Positions 1 to 5,910 of a stretch of DNA of 41,632 bases are shown piece by piece. Where the stretch lies: contig JBILCM010000016.1 of the NCBI GenBank assembly GCA_044353165.1, forward strand, positions 1-41,632, in the 5' to 3' direction. This stretch comes from JBILCM01 sp044353165 (GTDB taxonomy: Bacteria; Bacillota; Bacilli; Paenibacillales; YIM-B00363). Numbering within the stretch: the first letter of the stretch is position 1; every line of letters begins with the position of its first letter. Under the pieces are notes generated by a model. The model worked only from the letters and a program-made list of their open reading frames with translations. It was not told the origin of the DNA and searched no databases. Position numbers and translations under genes: made by a program.

Positions 1-1
1 A

Positions 2-166
2 AAATGCGATTTTCTGATCAAACTCCCGATGTACGGACGTATCAACTCGCTTAACGCCTCCGTCGCAACCGCACTGTTGTTATATGAAGCGGTACGGCAA
101 AGGCAACAACCGGGGCCCAATAACGCTATTGCTGCGACCGATTTGGACCGCAGCCATTCGCGCTAG
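2..166 (+). CDS. rlmB: 23S rRNA (guanosine-2'-O)-methyltransferase RlmB, C-terminal end (partial)
   Basis: Only the last 54 codons are in the window; the 5' part lies beyond the left edge. The frame reads through CDFLIKLPMYGRINSLNASVA, the SpoU/TrmH-family motif 3 that lines the SAM-binding trefoil knot, and then a tail ending SHSR and a TAG stop. The family 2'-O-methylates a conserved guanosine in 23S rRNA domain V. In Bacillales rlmB lies directly upstream of yacP/rae1 and sigH, as here, with 17 bases before the next ATG. The motif and synteny make the call secure despite truncation. Confidence 0.9.
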   Translation, partial: KCDFLIKLPMYGRINSLNASVATALLLYEAVRQRQQPGPNNAIAATDLDRSHSR

Positions 167-183
167 GCGAAGGTTGAGAGCCC

Positions 184-696
184 ATGGAGGATGTGCTAAT
201 TATCGACGGGTACAATGTGATTGGGGCTTGGCCTCACCTGCGCAACTTGCGGGAACAGAACTTAGATCTGGCGCGTGATCTGCTTATTGATTCGATCGCT
301 GATTACCAAGGTTTTACGGGAATACGATGTATGATCGTGTTTGATGCGTACAATGTGCCCGGGCTTGGCAGAACCGATCAACTCCGCAAAGTAGATATCT
401 TTTACACGAAGGAGAAAGAGACAGCGGACGAGCGTATTGAACGCCTTGTGAAACAATTGACCCGAAGGCGTCGGCAAGTATATGTGGCGACTTCCGATTT
501 TACAGAGCAGAGTGTTACTTTCGGTGCGGGTGCTCTTCGGTTGTCTGCGCGCGAATTGTGGATAAAAATTCAAGAAACTGTGCGAGAAGTGTCCAAACAA
601 GTCGATGCTCAACCGCTATCACAGCGCAATACGTTTGACAACCGAATGAACAGCGAACTGCGCTCCTTGTTCGACCGATGGCGAAAAGGCTTGTAA
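184..696 (+). CDS. rae1: Rae1/YacP-type NYN-domain ribosome-associated endoribonuclease
   Basis: 170 residues, matching the usual YacP length. The N-terminus reads VLIIDGYNVIGAWP, the first acidic motif of the NYN (PIN-like) nuclease fold. A second acidic patch follows at IVFDAYNVPG (about residue 57) and a third at VATSDFTEQ (about residue 104), which together would hold catalytic metal. In B. subtilis the homologue Rae1 enters the ribosomal A site and cleaves mRNA during translation. It sits between rlmB and sigH as in other Bacillales. The start follows GAGAGCCC, a modest Shine-Dalgarno site. The function is inferred from the family. Confidence 0.9.
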   Translation: MEDVLIIDGYNVIGAWPHLRNLREQNLDLARDLLIDSIADYQGFTGIRCMIVFDAYNVPGLGRTDQLRKVDIFYTKEKETADERIERLVKQLTRRRRQVYVATSDFTEQSVTFGAGALRLSARELWIKIQETVREVSKQVDAQPLSQRNTFDNRMNSELRSLFDRWRKGL

Positions 697-723
697 CCAT
701 AAGGTTTCCCGGGATTTTCTTCG

Positions 724-753
724 TTGACGTTAGCCGAAATGTTCATGTATACT
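724..753 (+). promoter_or_regulatory. SigA-type promoter for sigH
   Basis: TTGACG at 724-729 and TATACT at 748-753 are separated by 18 bases, in the intergenic gap between rae1 and sigH and about 55 bases upstream of the sigH start. The match to the housekeeping consensus is good. No AbrB site can be asserted by eye. Confidence 0.6.
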
Positions 754-809
754 TGTCTTACATTTGAACAACAAGAAGGCTGTCCACCAGTGGGCCGGAG
801 GGATTCTGA

Positions 810-1460
810 GTGAGCATCGAGATCAACACCTCTGTCTATTCCGAATACGAGTTCATTCCAGATGAAGATTTGGTCGAAGCGGTCCGAGCGGGAAACAGTG
901 AGGCGCTAGAGTTTCTTATTTTTAAATATCGCAATTTTGTGCGGGTGAAAGCTCGCTCCTATTTTCTGATCGGTGCGGATCGAGAAGATATCGTCCAAGA
1001 AGGGATGATCGGGCTCTACAAGTCGATTCGAGATTTTCGCACGGACAAGTTAGCTTCATTCAAGGCGTTCGCAGAGTTGTGCATCACTCGTCAAATTATC
1101 ACCGCCATCAAGACAGCGACTCGCCAGAAACATATTCCGCTCAATTCCTATGTTTCGTTAGACAAGCCCATCTATGACGAGGATTCCGATCGAACGTTGC
1201 TAGACGTCATATGTGGATCTAAGATGACGGACCCTGAGGAATTGATCATCAATCAAGAAGAGTTTAGTGGACTTGAAGATAAAATGGGAGAAATTTTGAG
1301 CAATTTAGAACGGCGCGTGTTAATGCTCTATTTAGATGGACGATCGTACCAAGAAATTGCCGTTGATTTGGACCGACATGTGAAATCGATCGATAACGCT
1401 TTGCAACGGGTGAAACGCAAATTGGAACGCTACTTGGAAGTGCGCGACCTCATTATTTAG
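810..1460 (+). CDS. sigH: RNA polymerase sigma-H factor (sporulation/transition-state sigma)
   Basis: 216 residues starting at GTG, with GGAGG 7-11 bases upstream. Sigma region 2 spans about residues 25-100 (IFKYRNFVRVKARSYFLIG, DREDIVQEGMIGLYKSI). Region 4 lies at about 160-210, with a helix-turn-helix beginning SYQEIAVDLDRHVKSIDNAL. This arrangement, the length and the position between rae1 and rpmG identify SigH (Spo0H), which directs RNA polymerase to early sporulation and stationary-phase promoters. The gene is monocistronic here, with its own promoter upstream and a terminator 7 bases after the stop. Confidence 0.96.
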   Translation: MSIEINTSVYSEYEFIPDEDLVEAVRAGNSEALEFLIFKYRNFVRVKARSYFLIGADREDIVQEGMIGLYKSIRDFRTDKLASFKAFAELCITRQIITAIKTATRQKHIPLNSYVSLDKPIYDEDSDRTLLDVICGSKMTDPEELIINQEEFSGLEDKMGEILSNLERRVLMLYLDGRSYQEIAVDLDRHVKSIDNALQRVKRKLERYLEVRDLII

Positions 1461-1466
1461 CACAAG

Positions 1467-1495
1467 GACTCCTTTCAGATTAGAGGAGTCTTTTT
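1467..1495 (+). terminator. Rho-independent terminator after sigH
   Basis: GACTCCT (1467-1473) pairs perfectly with AGGAGTC (1484-1490) across a 10-base loop and is followed by TTTTTC. It begins 7 bases after the sigH stop. Confidence 0.9.
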
Positions 1496-1496
1496 C

Positions 1497-1525
1497 TTGA
1501 CAGGGAATATCCTTTATGATAATGT
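1497..1525 (+). promoter_or_regulatory. Promoter for rpmG-secE-nusG-rplK-rplA
   Basis: A consensus TTGACA at 1497-1502 overlaps the T-tract end of the sigH terminator. TAATGT at 1520-1525 is 17 bases downstream; GATAAT two bases earlier is an alternative -10. The rpmG start is about 120 bases further on. The T-rich stretch 1540-1610 in between holds no gene I can support. Confidence 0.6.
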
Positions 1526-1646
1526 TTTTTAGGTAGCCCAAAATATGCTGCTTTTTTTTATGGTCCTTTTTTTGTTCATTTTTGATTTTGTGCGGTTCCA
1601 ACATTTTATGTTTCTAAATAATCAGGATTGTTCAGGGGGTGTACAC

Positions 1647-1796
1647 ATGCGGGTCATCGTTACATTAGCATGCACAGGTTGTAAACAGCGCAATTACACG
1701 ACAAGCAAGAATAAGCGTTCTCATCCTGACCGCATTGAGTTGAAGAAGTTTTGTCCGTATTGCAATTCCCACACGGCTCATCGCGAGACGCGGTAA
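1647..1796 (+). CDS. rpmG: 50S ribosomal protein L33 (zinc-binding form)
   Basis: 49 residues from ATG 1647; an AGGGGG run 7 bases upstream serves as ribosome binding site. The frame is open further upstream, but that extension is T-rich and unlike L33. The body begins VTLACTGCKQRNYTTSKNK and carries two CxxC pairs, CTGC and CPYC, so this is the zinc-bearing C+ form rather than the Cys-free paralogue used in zinc starvation. It is the first gene of the rpmG-secE-nusG group, the order found in Bacillus. Confidence 0.96.
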   Translation: MRVIVTLACTGCKQRNYTTSKNKRSHPDRIELKKFCPYCNSHTAHRETR

Positions 1797-1813
1797 TTGA
1801 GGAGGAGCAAAAG

Positions 1814-2026
1814 ATGGCATTCTTGGCTCGGTTAAAACAAAGTTTTGGCAACACGTTTTCTTTCTTTAGCGATGCGATTAGCGAACTCAAGAAAGTGAAA
1901 TGGCCAACCCGTAAGGAATTGATCAGTTATACTCTCGTTGTGCTTTTTGCATGTATATTGGTGACTGTTTACTTCTATGTGTTGGATCTTGGGATTTCCA
2001 ATGTGATCCGAGCGATTTTTGAATGA
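1814..2026 (+). CDS. secE: Preprotein translocase subunit SecE
   Basis: 70 residues from ATG 1814, preceded by GAGGAGG at good spacing. It has the single-helix SecE form of Gram-positives: an amphipathic stretch carrying the conserved KKVKWPTRKEL at about 26-36, then one membrane segment (about 38-60) rich in V, L and F. With SecY (at 27319) and SecG it forms the SecYEG channel in the cytoplasmic membrane. It lies 17 bases after rpmG and just before nusG, the near-universal secE-nusG pair. Confidence 0.96.
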   Translation: MAFLARLKQSFGNTFSFFSDAISELKKVKWPTRKELISYTLVVLFACILVTVYFYVLDLGISNVIRAIFE

Positions 2027-2057
2027 AAAATCGACCCGGAAGGAGGCCCGATTGAAC

Positions 2058-2594
2058 ATGGAAAAACATTGGTACGTTATCCATACATACTCTGGTTATG
2101 AAAACAAGGTGAAAGCCAATCTGGAGAAACGTGTGGAATCGATGGAAATGCAGGACAAGATTTTTCGAGTGCTTGTTCCGACAGAAGAAGAGATTGTGAC
2201 CAAAGACGGCAAGCGCAAGACCGTTACGCGAAAAGTGTACCCAGGTTATGTGATGGTAGAGATGATTCAGACCGATGATTCTTGGTACGTTGTTCGTAAC
2301 ACACCTGGTGTCACAGGCTTTGTCGGTTCGACGGGTGCGGGATCAAAGCCGATTCCATTGTTGCCGGAAGAAGCAGAAGCGATCCTCAAACATATGGGCA
2401 TGGATGAAGCACCTCGCATCACCCATGATTTCCATCTGAAAGAATCCGTGCGGGTTAAAGTTGGTCCATTCGCAAACTTTGTCGGTACAATTGAAGAGAT
2501 CATCACTGACAAAGGAAAGCTTAAAGTTCATGTGAATATGTTCGGCAGGGAAACACCACTCGAGTTGGATTACACGCAAGTAGAGAAAATATAA
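2058..2594 (+). CDS. nusG: Transcription elongation/antitermination factor NusG
   Basis: 178 residues from ATG 2058, which aligns with the MEKxWYVxHTYSGYE start of Bacillus NusG. A TTG six bases upstream is nearer to AGGAGG (2041-2046) and is an alternative. The NGN domain (about 1-115) binds the RNA polymerase clamp and carries GYENKVKANLEKRVE and WYVVRNTPGVTGFVG. The KOW domain follows from about residue 125 (VKVGPFANFVGTIEEI). It modulates pausing and couples transcription with translation. It is co-transcribed with secE upstream and rplK downstream. Confidence 0.97.
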   Translation: MEKHWYVIHTYSGYENKVKANLEKRVESMEMQDKIFRVLVPTEEEIVTKDGKRKTVTRKVYPGYVMVEMIQTDDSWYVVRNTPGVTGFVGSTGAGSKPIPLLPEEAEAILKHMGMDEAPRITHDFHLKESVRVKVGPFANFVGTIEEIITDKGKLKVHVNMFGRETPLELDYTQVEKI

Positions 2595-2633
2595 TTTCTT
2601 CTGCAAGTATGCTTGGGCAAGGAGGTGGTACAC

Positions 2634-3059
2634 ATGGCTAAGAAGGTTATCAAGGTTGTTAAATTGCAAGTCAACGCTGGCAAAGCGAATCCTGCGCCTC
2701 CGATTGGTCCTGCGCTAGGTCAAGCGGGTGTGAACATTATGGCGTTCTGTAAGGAATTTAATGCTCGCACGCAAGATCAGGTTGGTTTGGTCATTCCTGT
2801 CGTTATCACAGTTTTTGATGATCGTTCGTTCACATTCGAGACGAAGACGCCTCCAGCTGCCGTGCTGTTGCGCGTTGCTGCTGGTGTGGATAAGGGATCA
2901 GGAGAACCAAATAAGAAGAAAGTAGCAACACTCAAGCGAGAGAAAGTTCGTGAAATTGCGCAACAGAAGATGCCAGATTTGAATGCAGCATCCGTTGAAG
3001 CAGCAATGCGAATGGTCGAAGGAACGGCTCGCAGCATGGGCATTGTAATTCAAGACTAA
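2634..3059 (+). CDS. rplK: 50S ribosomal protein L11
   Basis: 141 residues, the standard length, from ATG 2634 with AAGGAGGTG upstream. It begins with the typical VVKLQVNAGKANPAPPIGPA, the proline-rich N-terminal domain that contacts release factors, EF-G and the stringent factor RelA. The C-terminal rRNA-binding domain (about 75-141) contains KREKVREIAQQKMPDLNA and ends EGTARSMGIVIQD. It forms the GTPase-associated centre with L10 and L7/L12 encoded just downstream. Confidence 0.98.
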   Translation: MAKKVIKVVKLQVNAGKANPAPPIGPALGQAGVNIMAFCKEFNARTQDQVGLVIPVVITVFDDRSFTFETKTPPAAVLLRVAAGVDKGSGEPNKKKVATLKREKVREIAQQKMPDLNAASVEAAMRMVEGTARSMGIVIQD

Positions 3060-3122
3060 TCTTGAACAGGCTCAAACCAGTGGGAGGATATTCCGCTATT
3101 ACCACTTCGGGAGGAAAAACAG

Positions 3123-3815
3123 ATGACAAAGCGTGGCAAGAAGTATCAAGAAGCGGTTAAGCTTATTGATGCAGATGCAATGTATGAACCTTTGCAAGCT
3201 ATTGAGCTTGTAAAGCAAACTGCGAAAGCCAAATTTGACGAGACCGTCGAAGTTGCTGTTCGCTTGGGTGTTGATCCTAAGAAACAAGACCAGAACGTTC
3301 GAGGTGTTGTCGTGTTACCACACGGCACCGGGAAGACAAAGCGTGTCCTTGTATTTGCTAAAGGCGACAAAGCGAAAGAAGCCGAGCAAGCGGGAGCCGA
3401 TTTTGTCGGTGATCAAGACATGATCAACAAGATTCAACAAGGTTGGTTCGATTTCGATGTGTGCGTGGCTACACCTGATATGATGAGCGAAGTGGGTAAA
3501 CTCGGTCGTTTACTCGGTGGGAAAGGCTTAATGCCAAACCCAAAAGCGGGCACGGTAACATTCGATGTAGCGAAAGCCATCCAAGAAATCAAAGCAGGTA
3601 AGATTGAATATCGGCTTGACCGCGCCGGGCAAATTCATGCCCCAATCGGGAAAGTTTCTTTCACTGAAGACAAGCTCGTCGAAAATCTTCGAGTTCTCAT
3701 TGAAGCATTGAACCGTGCGAAGCCTTCTACAGCCAAAGGTATTTACTTAAAGAGCATTGCGGTTTCATCAACGATGGGTCCAGGTGCACGTGTGAACGCA
3801 CAAATTTATCGGTAA
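3123..3815 (+). CDS. rplA: 50S ribosomal protein L1
   Basis: 230 residues with start MTKRGKKYQEA, preceded by GGGAGG. The L1 signatures are present: KFDETVEVAVRLGVDPKK near the N-terminus and GLMPNPKAGTV at about 137-147. L1 forms the mobile stalk at the E site and in many bacteria represses its own rplK-rplA mRNA. The 63-base gap from rplK holds a small AGTGG/CCACT inverted repeat that I do not call as an L1 site. Confidence 0.98.
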   Translation: MTKRGKKYQEAVKLIDADAMYEPLQAIELVKQTAKAKFDETVEVAVRLGVDPKKQDQNVRGVVVLPHGTGKTKRVLVFAKGDKAKEAEQAGADFVGDQDMINKIQQGWFDFDVCVATPDMMSEVGKLGRLLGGKGLMPNPKAGTVTFDVAKAIQEIKAGKIEYRLDRAGQIHAPIGKVSFTEDKLVENLRVLIEALNRAKPSTAKGIYLKSIAVSSTMGPGARVNAQIYR

Positions 3816-3836
3816 TGGCCGCCCCACGATAATGAA

Positions 3837-3976
3837 TATGGTACCGTAGACAGCAGGTGCTTACGAGCTTAATATCCTGCCGAGGTGTTATGATATGACT
3901 GAGTCCAAGGACTGTCCACACAATGACAGTCCCCCTCATGTCTGCATAAGCCTTCGTGTTTGCGGGGGCTTTTCTT
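3837..3976 (+). promoter_or_regulatory. Ribosomal protein L10 leader (rplJ attenuator)
   Basis: The 204-base gap between rplA and rplJ contains the hallmark L10-leader elements: GTAGACAGCAGG, then TTAATATCCTGCCGAGG, with GCAGG (3853-3857) pairing to CCTGC (3876-3880). A second stem pairs GGACTGTC (3909-3916) with GACAGTCC (3925-3932). It ends in an intrinsic terminator at 3948-3976. In Bacillus-type bacteria this structure mimics the L10(L12)4 binding site of 23S rRNA and attenuates rplJL when L10 is in excess. Recognition is by motif and position; the feedback itself is known for the family, not shown here. Confidence 0.88.
3948..3976 (+). terminator. Attenuator terminator of the L10 leader
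   Basis: AAGCCTTCG (3948-3956) pairs with CGGGGGCTT (3963-3971), a 9-bp stem with two G-U pairs and a 6-base loop, followed by TTCTTATT. It lies about 44 bases before the rplJ start, so readthrough is needed to express rplJ-rplL from upstream. Confidence 0.8.
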
Positions 3977-4019
3977 ATTGTTTGTGCTTATTCATCCAAT
4001 TGTAACAGGAGGTGTCACT

Positions 4020-4517
4020 ATGCCTAACGCTAAAGTTTTAGCCGAAAAACAACAGCTTGTGTCTGAAGTTGCCGACAAATTACGCAACAGTGCTTGTACG
4101 ATTGTAGCGGATTACCGCGGATTGACCGTTGCGCAATCAACTGAATTGCGCAAACAATTGCGTGAAGCGGGTGTTGAGTTTACAGTCATTAAAAACTCTT
4201 TAACTCGTCGAGCTACAGAACAAGTTGCGCTTACAGAACTAGATGAGCACTTAACCGGTCCATCTGCCATTGCTTTTAGTGCCGACTTGATCGCGCCAGC
4301 AAAAATTTTGACAGGTTTCGCCAAGAAGAATGAAAATCTCAAAGTTAAAGCGGGTGTTGTCGAAGGTCGCGTGGTCGATGCATCGCAAATCAAAGCGCTT
4401 GCCGAACTCCCTTCTCGCGAAGGATTGCTGTCTATGCTTCTTAGTGTGCTACAAGCTCCAATGCGTAACTTTGCACTTGCGGTTAAAGCCGTTGGAGAAC
4501 AGAAGGAAGCAAATTAA
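4020..4517 (+). CDS. rplJ: 50S ribosomal protein L10
   Basis: 165 residues from ATG 4020, preceded by CAGGAGGTG. The upstream in-frame extension runs into the leader and terminator and is rejected. The N-terminal rRNA-binding domain contains CTIVADYRGLTVAQSTELRK and FTVIKNSLTRRA. The C-terminal helix (about 135-165) is the platform for L7/L12 dimers. It is paired with rplL and controlled by the L10 leader immediately upstream. Confidence 0.98.
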   Translation: MPNAKVLAEKQQLVSEVADKLRNSACTIVADYRGLTVAQSTELRKQLREAGVEFTVIKNSLTRRATEQVALTELDEHLTGPSAIAFSADLIAPAKILTGFAKKNENLKVKAGVVEGRVVDASQIKALAELPSREGLLSMLLSVLQAPMRNFALAVKAVGEQKEAN

Positions 4518-4549
4518 AAAAACTATAAAATTTATTTGGAGGGTTAAAT

Positions 4550-4915
4550 ATGAGTAAAGAGCAAATTATTGAAGCTATTAAAGGCATGACCGTTCTTGAA
4601 TTGAACGATCTTGTGAAAGCGATCGAAGAAGAATTTGGTGTAACTGCTGCAGCTCCTATGGCTGTTATGGCAGGTGGCGCAGCAGCTGAAGTGGTTGAAG
4701 AGCAGACTGAGTTTGATGTGATCTTGATGAGTGCAGGCGCCGCAAAAATTAACGTCATTAAAGTTGTTCGTGAAATTACAGGCCTCGGCTTGAAAGAAGC
4801 GAAGGATCTTGTAGATGGCGCACCAAAGCCAGTAAAAGAAAAGATTTCCAAAGAAGATGCGGATAAAATTAAAGCGCAGCTCGAAGGAGCCGGAGCTTCG
4901 GTAGAAGTGAAATAA
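4550..4915 (+). CDS. rplL: 50S ribosomal protein L7/L12
   Basis: 121 residues. The N-terminal dimerisation domain (1-31, SKEQIIEAIKGMTVLELNDL) is followed by an alanine- and glycine-rich hinge (about 38-52). The C-terminal domain, which contacts translation factors, carries KINVIKVVREITGLGLKEAK. Four to six copies form the ribosome stalk and recruit EF-Tu and EF-G, which are encoded in the same window. It has a good GGAGG site and a terminator 17 bases after the stop. Confidence 0.98.
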   Translation: MSKEQIIEAIKGMTVLELNDLVKAIEEEFGVTAAAPMAVMAGGAAAEVVEEQTEFDVILMSAGAAKINVIKVVREITGLGLKEAKDLVDGAPKPVKEKISKEDADKIKAQLEGAGASVEVK

Positions 4916-4932
4916 ATCTTTTGCACAACTGA

Positions 4933-4970
4933 CCCCTTGCGACTCCCCTATGGTGGACGCGAGGGGTTTT
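4933..4970 (+). terminator. Rho-independent terminator after rplL
   Basis: CCCCTTGCG (4933-4941) pairs with CGCGAGGGG (4958-4966), nine pairs including one T-G, followed by TTTT. It separates the rplJL unit from the methyltransferase gene. Confidence 0.85.
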
Positions 4971-4995
4971 CCGTTCAGCTAACAGGAGGCACATG

Positions 4996-5607
4996 ATGCA
5001 TATGGGTGATCATTATTTTTCGAGAGAACCTTCAGCGTTGTCCAATCGCCAAGTTATCCAAACAACGCTTCGCGGAAGAACATTCGATTTCATCACAGAT
5101 GCAGGGGTGTTTTCTAAACAAGAAATAGATTTCGGCAGTCGTCTGTTAATTGAATCCATGCAGTTGGATCCATCATCAGACGTGCTCGATGTCGGTTGCG
5201 GCTATGGACCCATTGGTATTGTGGCTGCGGTTTTGGCACCGCTGGGTCGAACGACCATGATTGATGTGAACGAACGTGCCGTCCTCATTGCCAACGAGAA
5301 TGCTCAACGGAATCATGTGCAGAACATCTGCGCACTGCGCAGCGATCGCTATGAGGCTATAGCCTCCGAGCGATTTGATGTGATCCTCACGAATCCACCC
5401 ATTCGGGCAGGGAAAGAAATTGTGCATAGCATATATGAAGGCGCTTATACAGCACTTCGAACCGGCGGTTCATTGTGGGTGGTTATCCAGAAAAAGCAGG
5501 GTGCCCCGTCAACATTCACAAAATTGGAGCAACTATTTTCGGATGTTCGAGAAGTGACGAAGAATAAGGGGTACCGTATTTATAAGGCAGTAAAGCAAGA
5601 TTTGTGA
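4996..5607 (+). CDS. Class I SAM-dependent methyltransferase, YbxB/RsmC-like
   Basis: 203 residues from ATG 4996, six bases after AGGAGG; ATG 4993 is too close to that site and ATG 5002 is an alternative. The SAM-binding motif DVLDVGCGYGPIGIV is at about 60-75, followed by an acidic motif at TMIDVNERA. The catalytic NPP motif (ILTNPPIRAGKE, about 133-145) is typical of RsmC/RlmG enzymes that methylate exocyclic guanine amines in rRNA. The start HYFSREPSA matches the single-domain Firmicute YbxB group, found in the same rplL-ybxB-rpoB position. The exact rRNA target is not determinable here. Confidence 0.88.
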   Translation: MHMGDHYFSREPSALSNRQVIQTTLRGRTFDFITDAGVFSKQEIDFGSRLLIESMQLDPSSDVLDVGCGYGPIGIVAAVLAPLGRTTMIDVNERAVLIANENAQRNHVQNICALRSDRYEAIASERFDVILTNPPIRAGKEIVHSIYEGAYTALRTGGSLWVVIQKKQGAPSTFTKLEQLFSDVREVTKNKGYRIYKAVKQDL

Positions 5608-5623
5608 ATGTCAACCCTTTTTG

Positions 5624-5652
5624 TTGACTTGATATTTCTGGTATGGTAGTAT
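5624..5652 (+). promoter_or_regulatory. Promoter for rpoB-rpoC
   Basis: TTGACT at 5624-5629 and TAGTAT at 5647-5652 are exactly 17 bases apart; TATAAA overlaps the second half. This would give a transcript with a leader of about 250 bases before the rpoB start. Confidence 0.6.
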
Positions 5653-5659
5653 AAAGAAA

Positions 5660-5894
5660 TGTCAGCTTTTATCCTCAATATTTTCCGGAATATTGTATAA
5701 TTTCAAATATAACGAGCTTCCGCTACATGAGGCGCTTTCTTTGACGAAGATGTTTCGATCGAAGTTTTTGTTTGCGGCGAGGCTATTTTTTTCTCTGTTC
5801 CTTTTCTCGTGTATTAGAGACGCTGTTAACAAGGCGCCTCTGAATTTCTTTTTGTTTCTTTCTATTTTGTTCGTTTAAGCAGTTAAGTTTACAT
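5660..5894 (+). promoter_or_regulatory. Structured rpoB 5' leader, candidate attenuator
   Basis: The 303-base gap 5608-5910 holds no supportable gene. Its transcript would carry three foldable parts. The first is a hairpin CAATATT (5676-5682) with AATATTG (5689-5695). The second is a long-range stem, CCGC (5720-5723) with GCGG (5774-5777), extended by AGC and GCT, with ATTTTTTT directly after it. The third is AGAGACGC (5816-5823) with GCGCCTCT (5834-5841), one mismatch, followed by GAATTTCTTTTT. GAGGCGC at 5729-5735 could instead pair with GCGCCTC at 5834-5840, so alternative folds exist. The attenuation role is inference. Confidence 0.45.
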
Positions 5895-5910
5895 GAGGGG
5901 TGAACATCAG

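Noticed and set aside
1540..1646. Upstream extension of rpmG by 34 codons
   Set aside because: The extension is T-rich, would be hydrophobic and unlike L33, and the ribosome site is directly before ATG 1647.
3060..3122. L1-binding site between rplK and rplA
   Set aside because: Only a 5-bp AGTGG/CCACT repeat is present; it lacks the more extended L1 site pattern I would need to call it.
5696..5701. TATAAT in the rpoB leader as a second promoter
   Set aside because: The position 17 bases upstream (CCTCAA) is not a -35 box and there is no TGn extension; it is also part of the loop-proximal hairpin region.
5729..5840. GAGGCGC/GCGCCTC as a simple single terminator
   Set aside because: The arms are about 100 bases apart with competing local stems, so it is described only as part of alternative folding in the rpoB leader.
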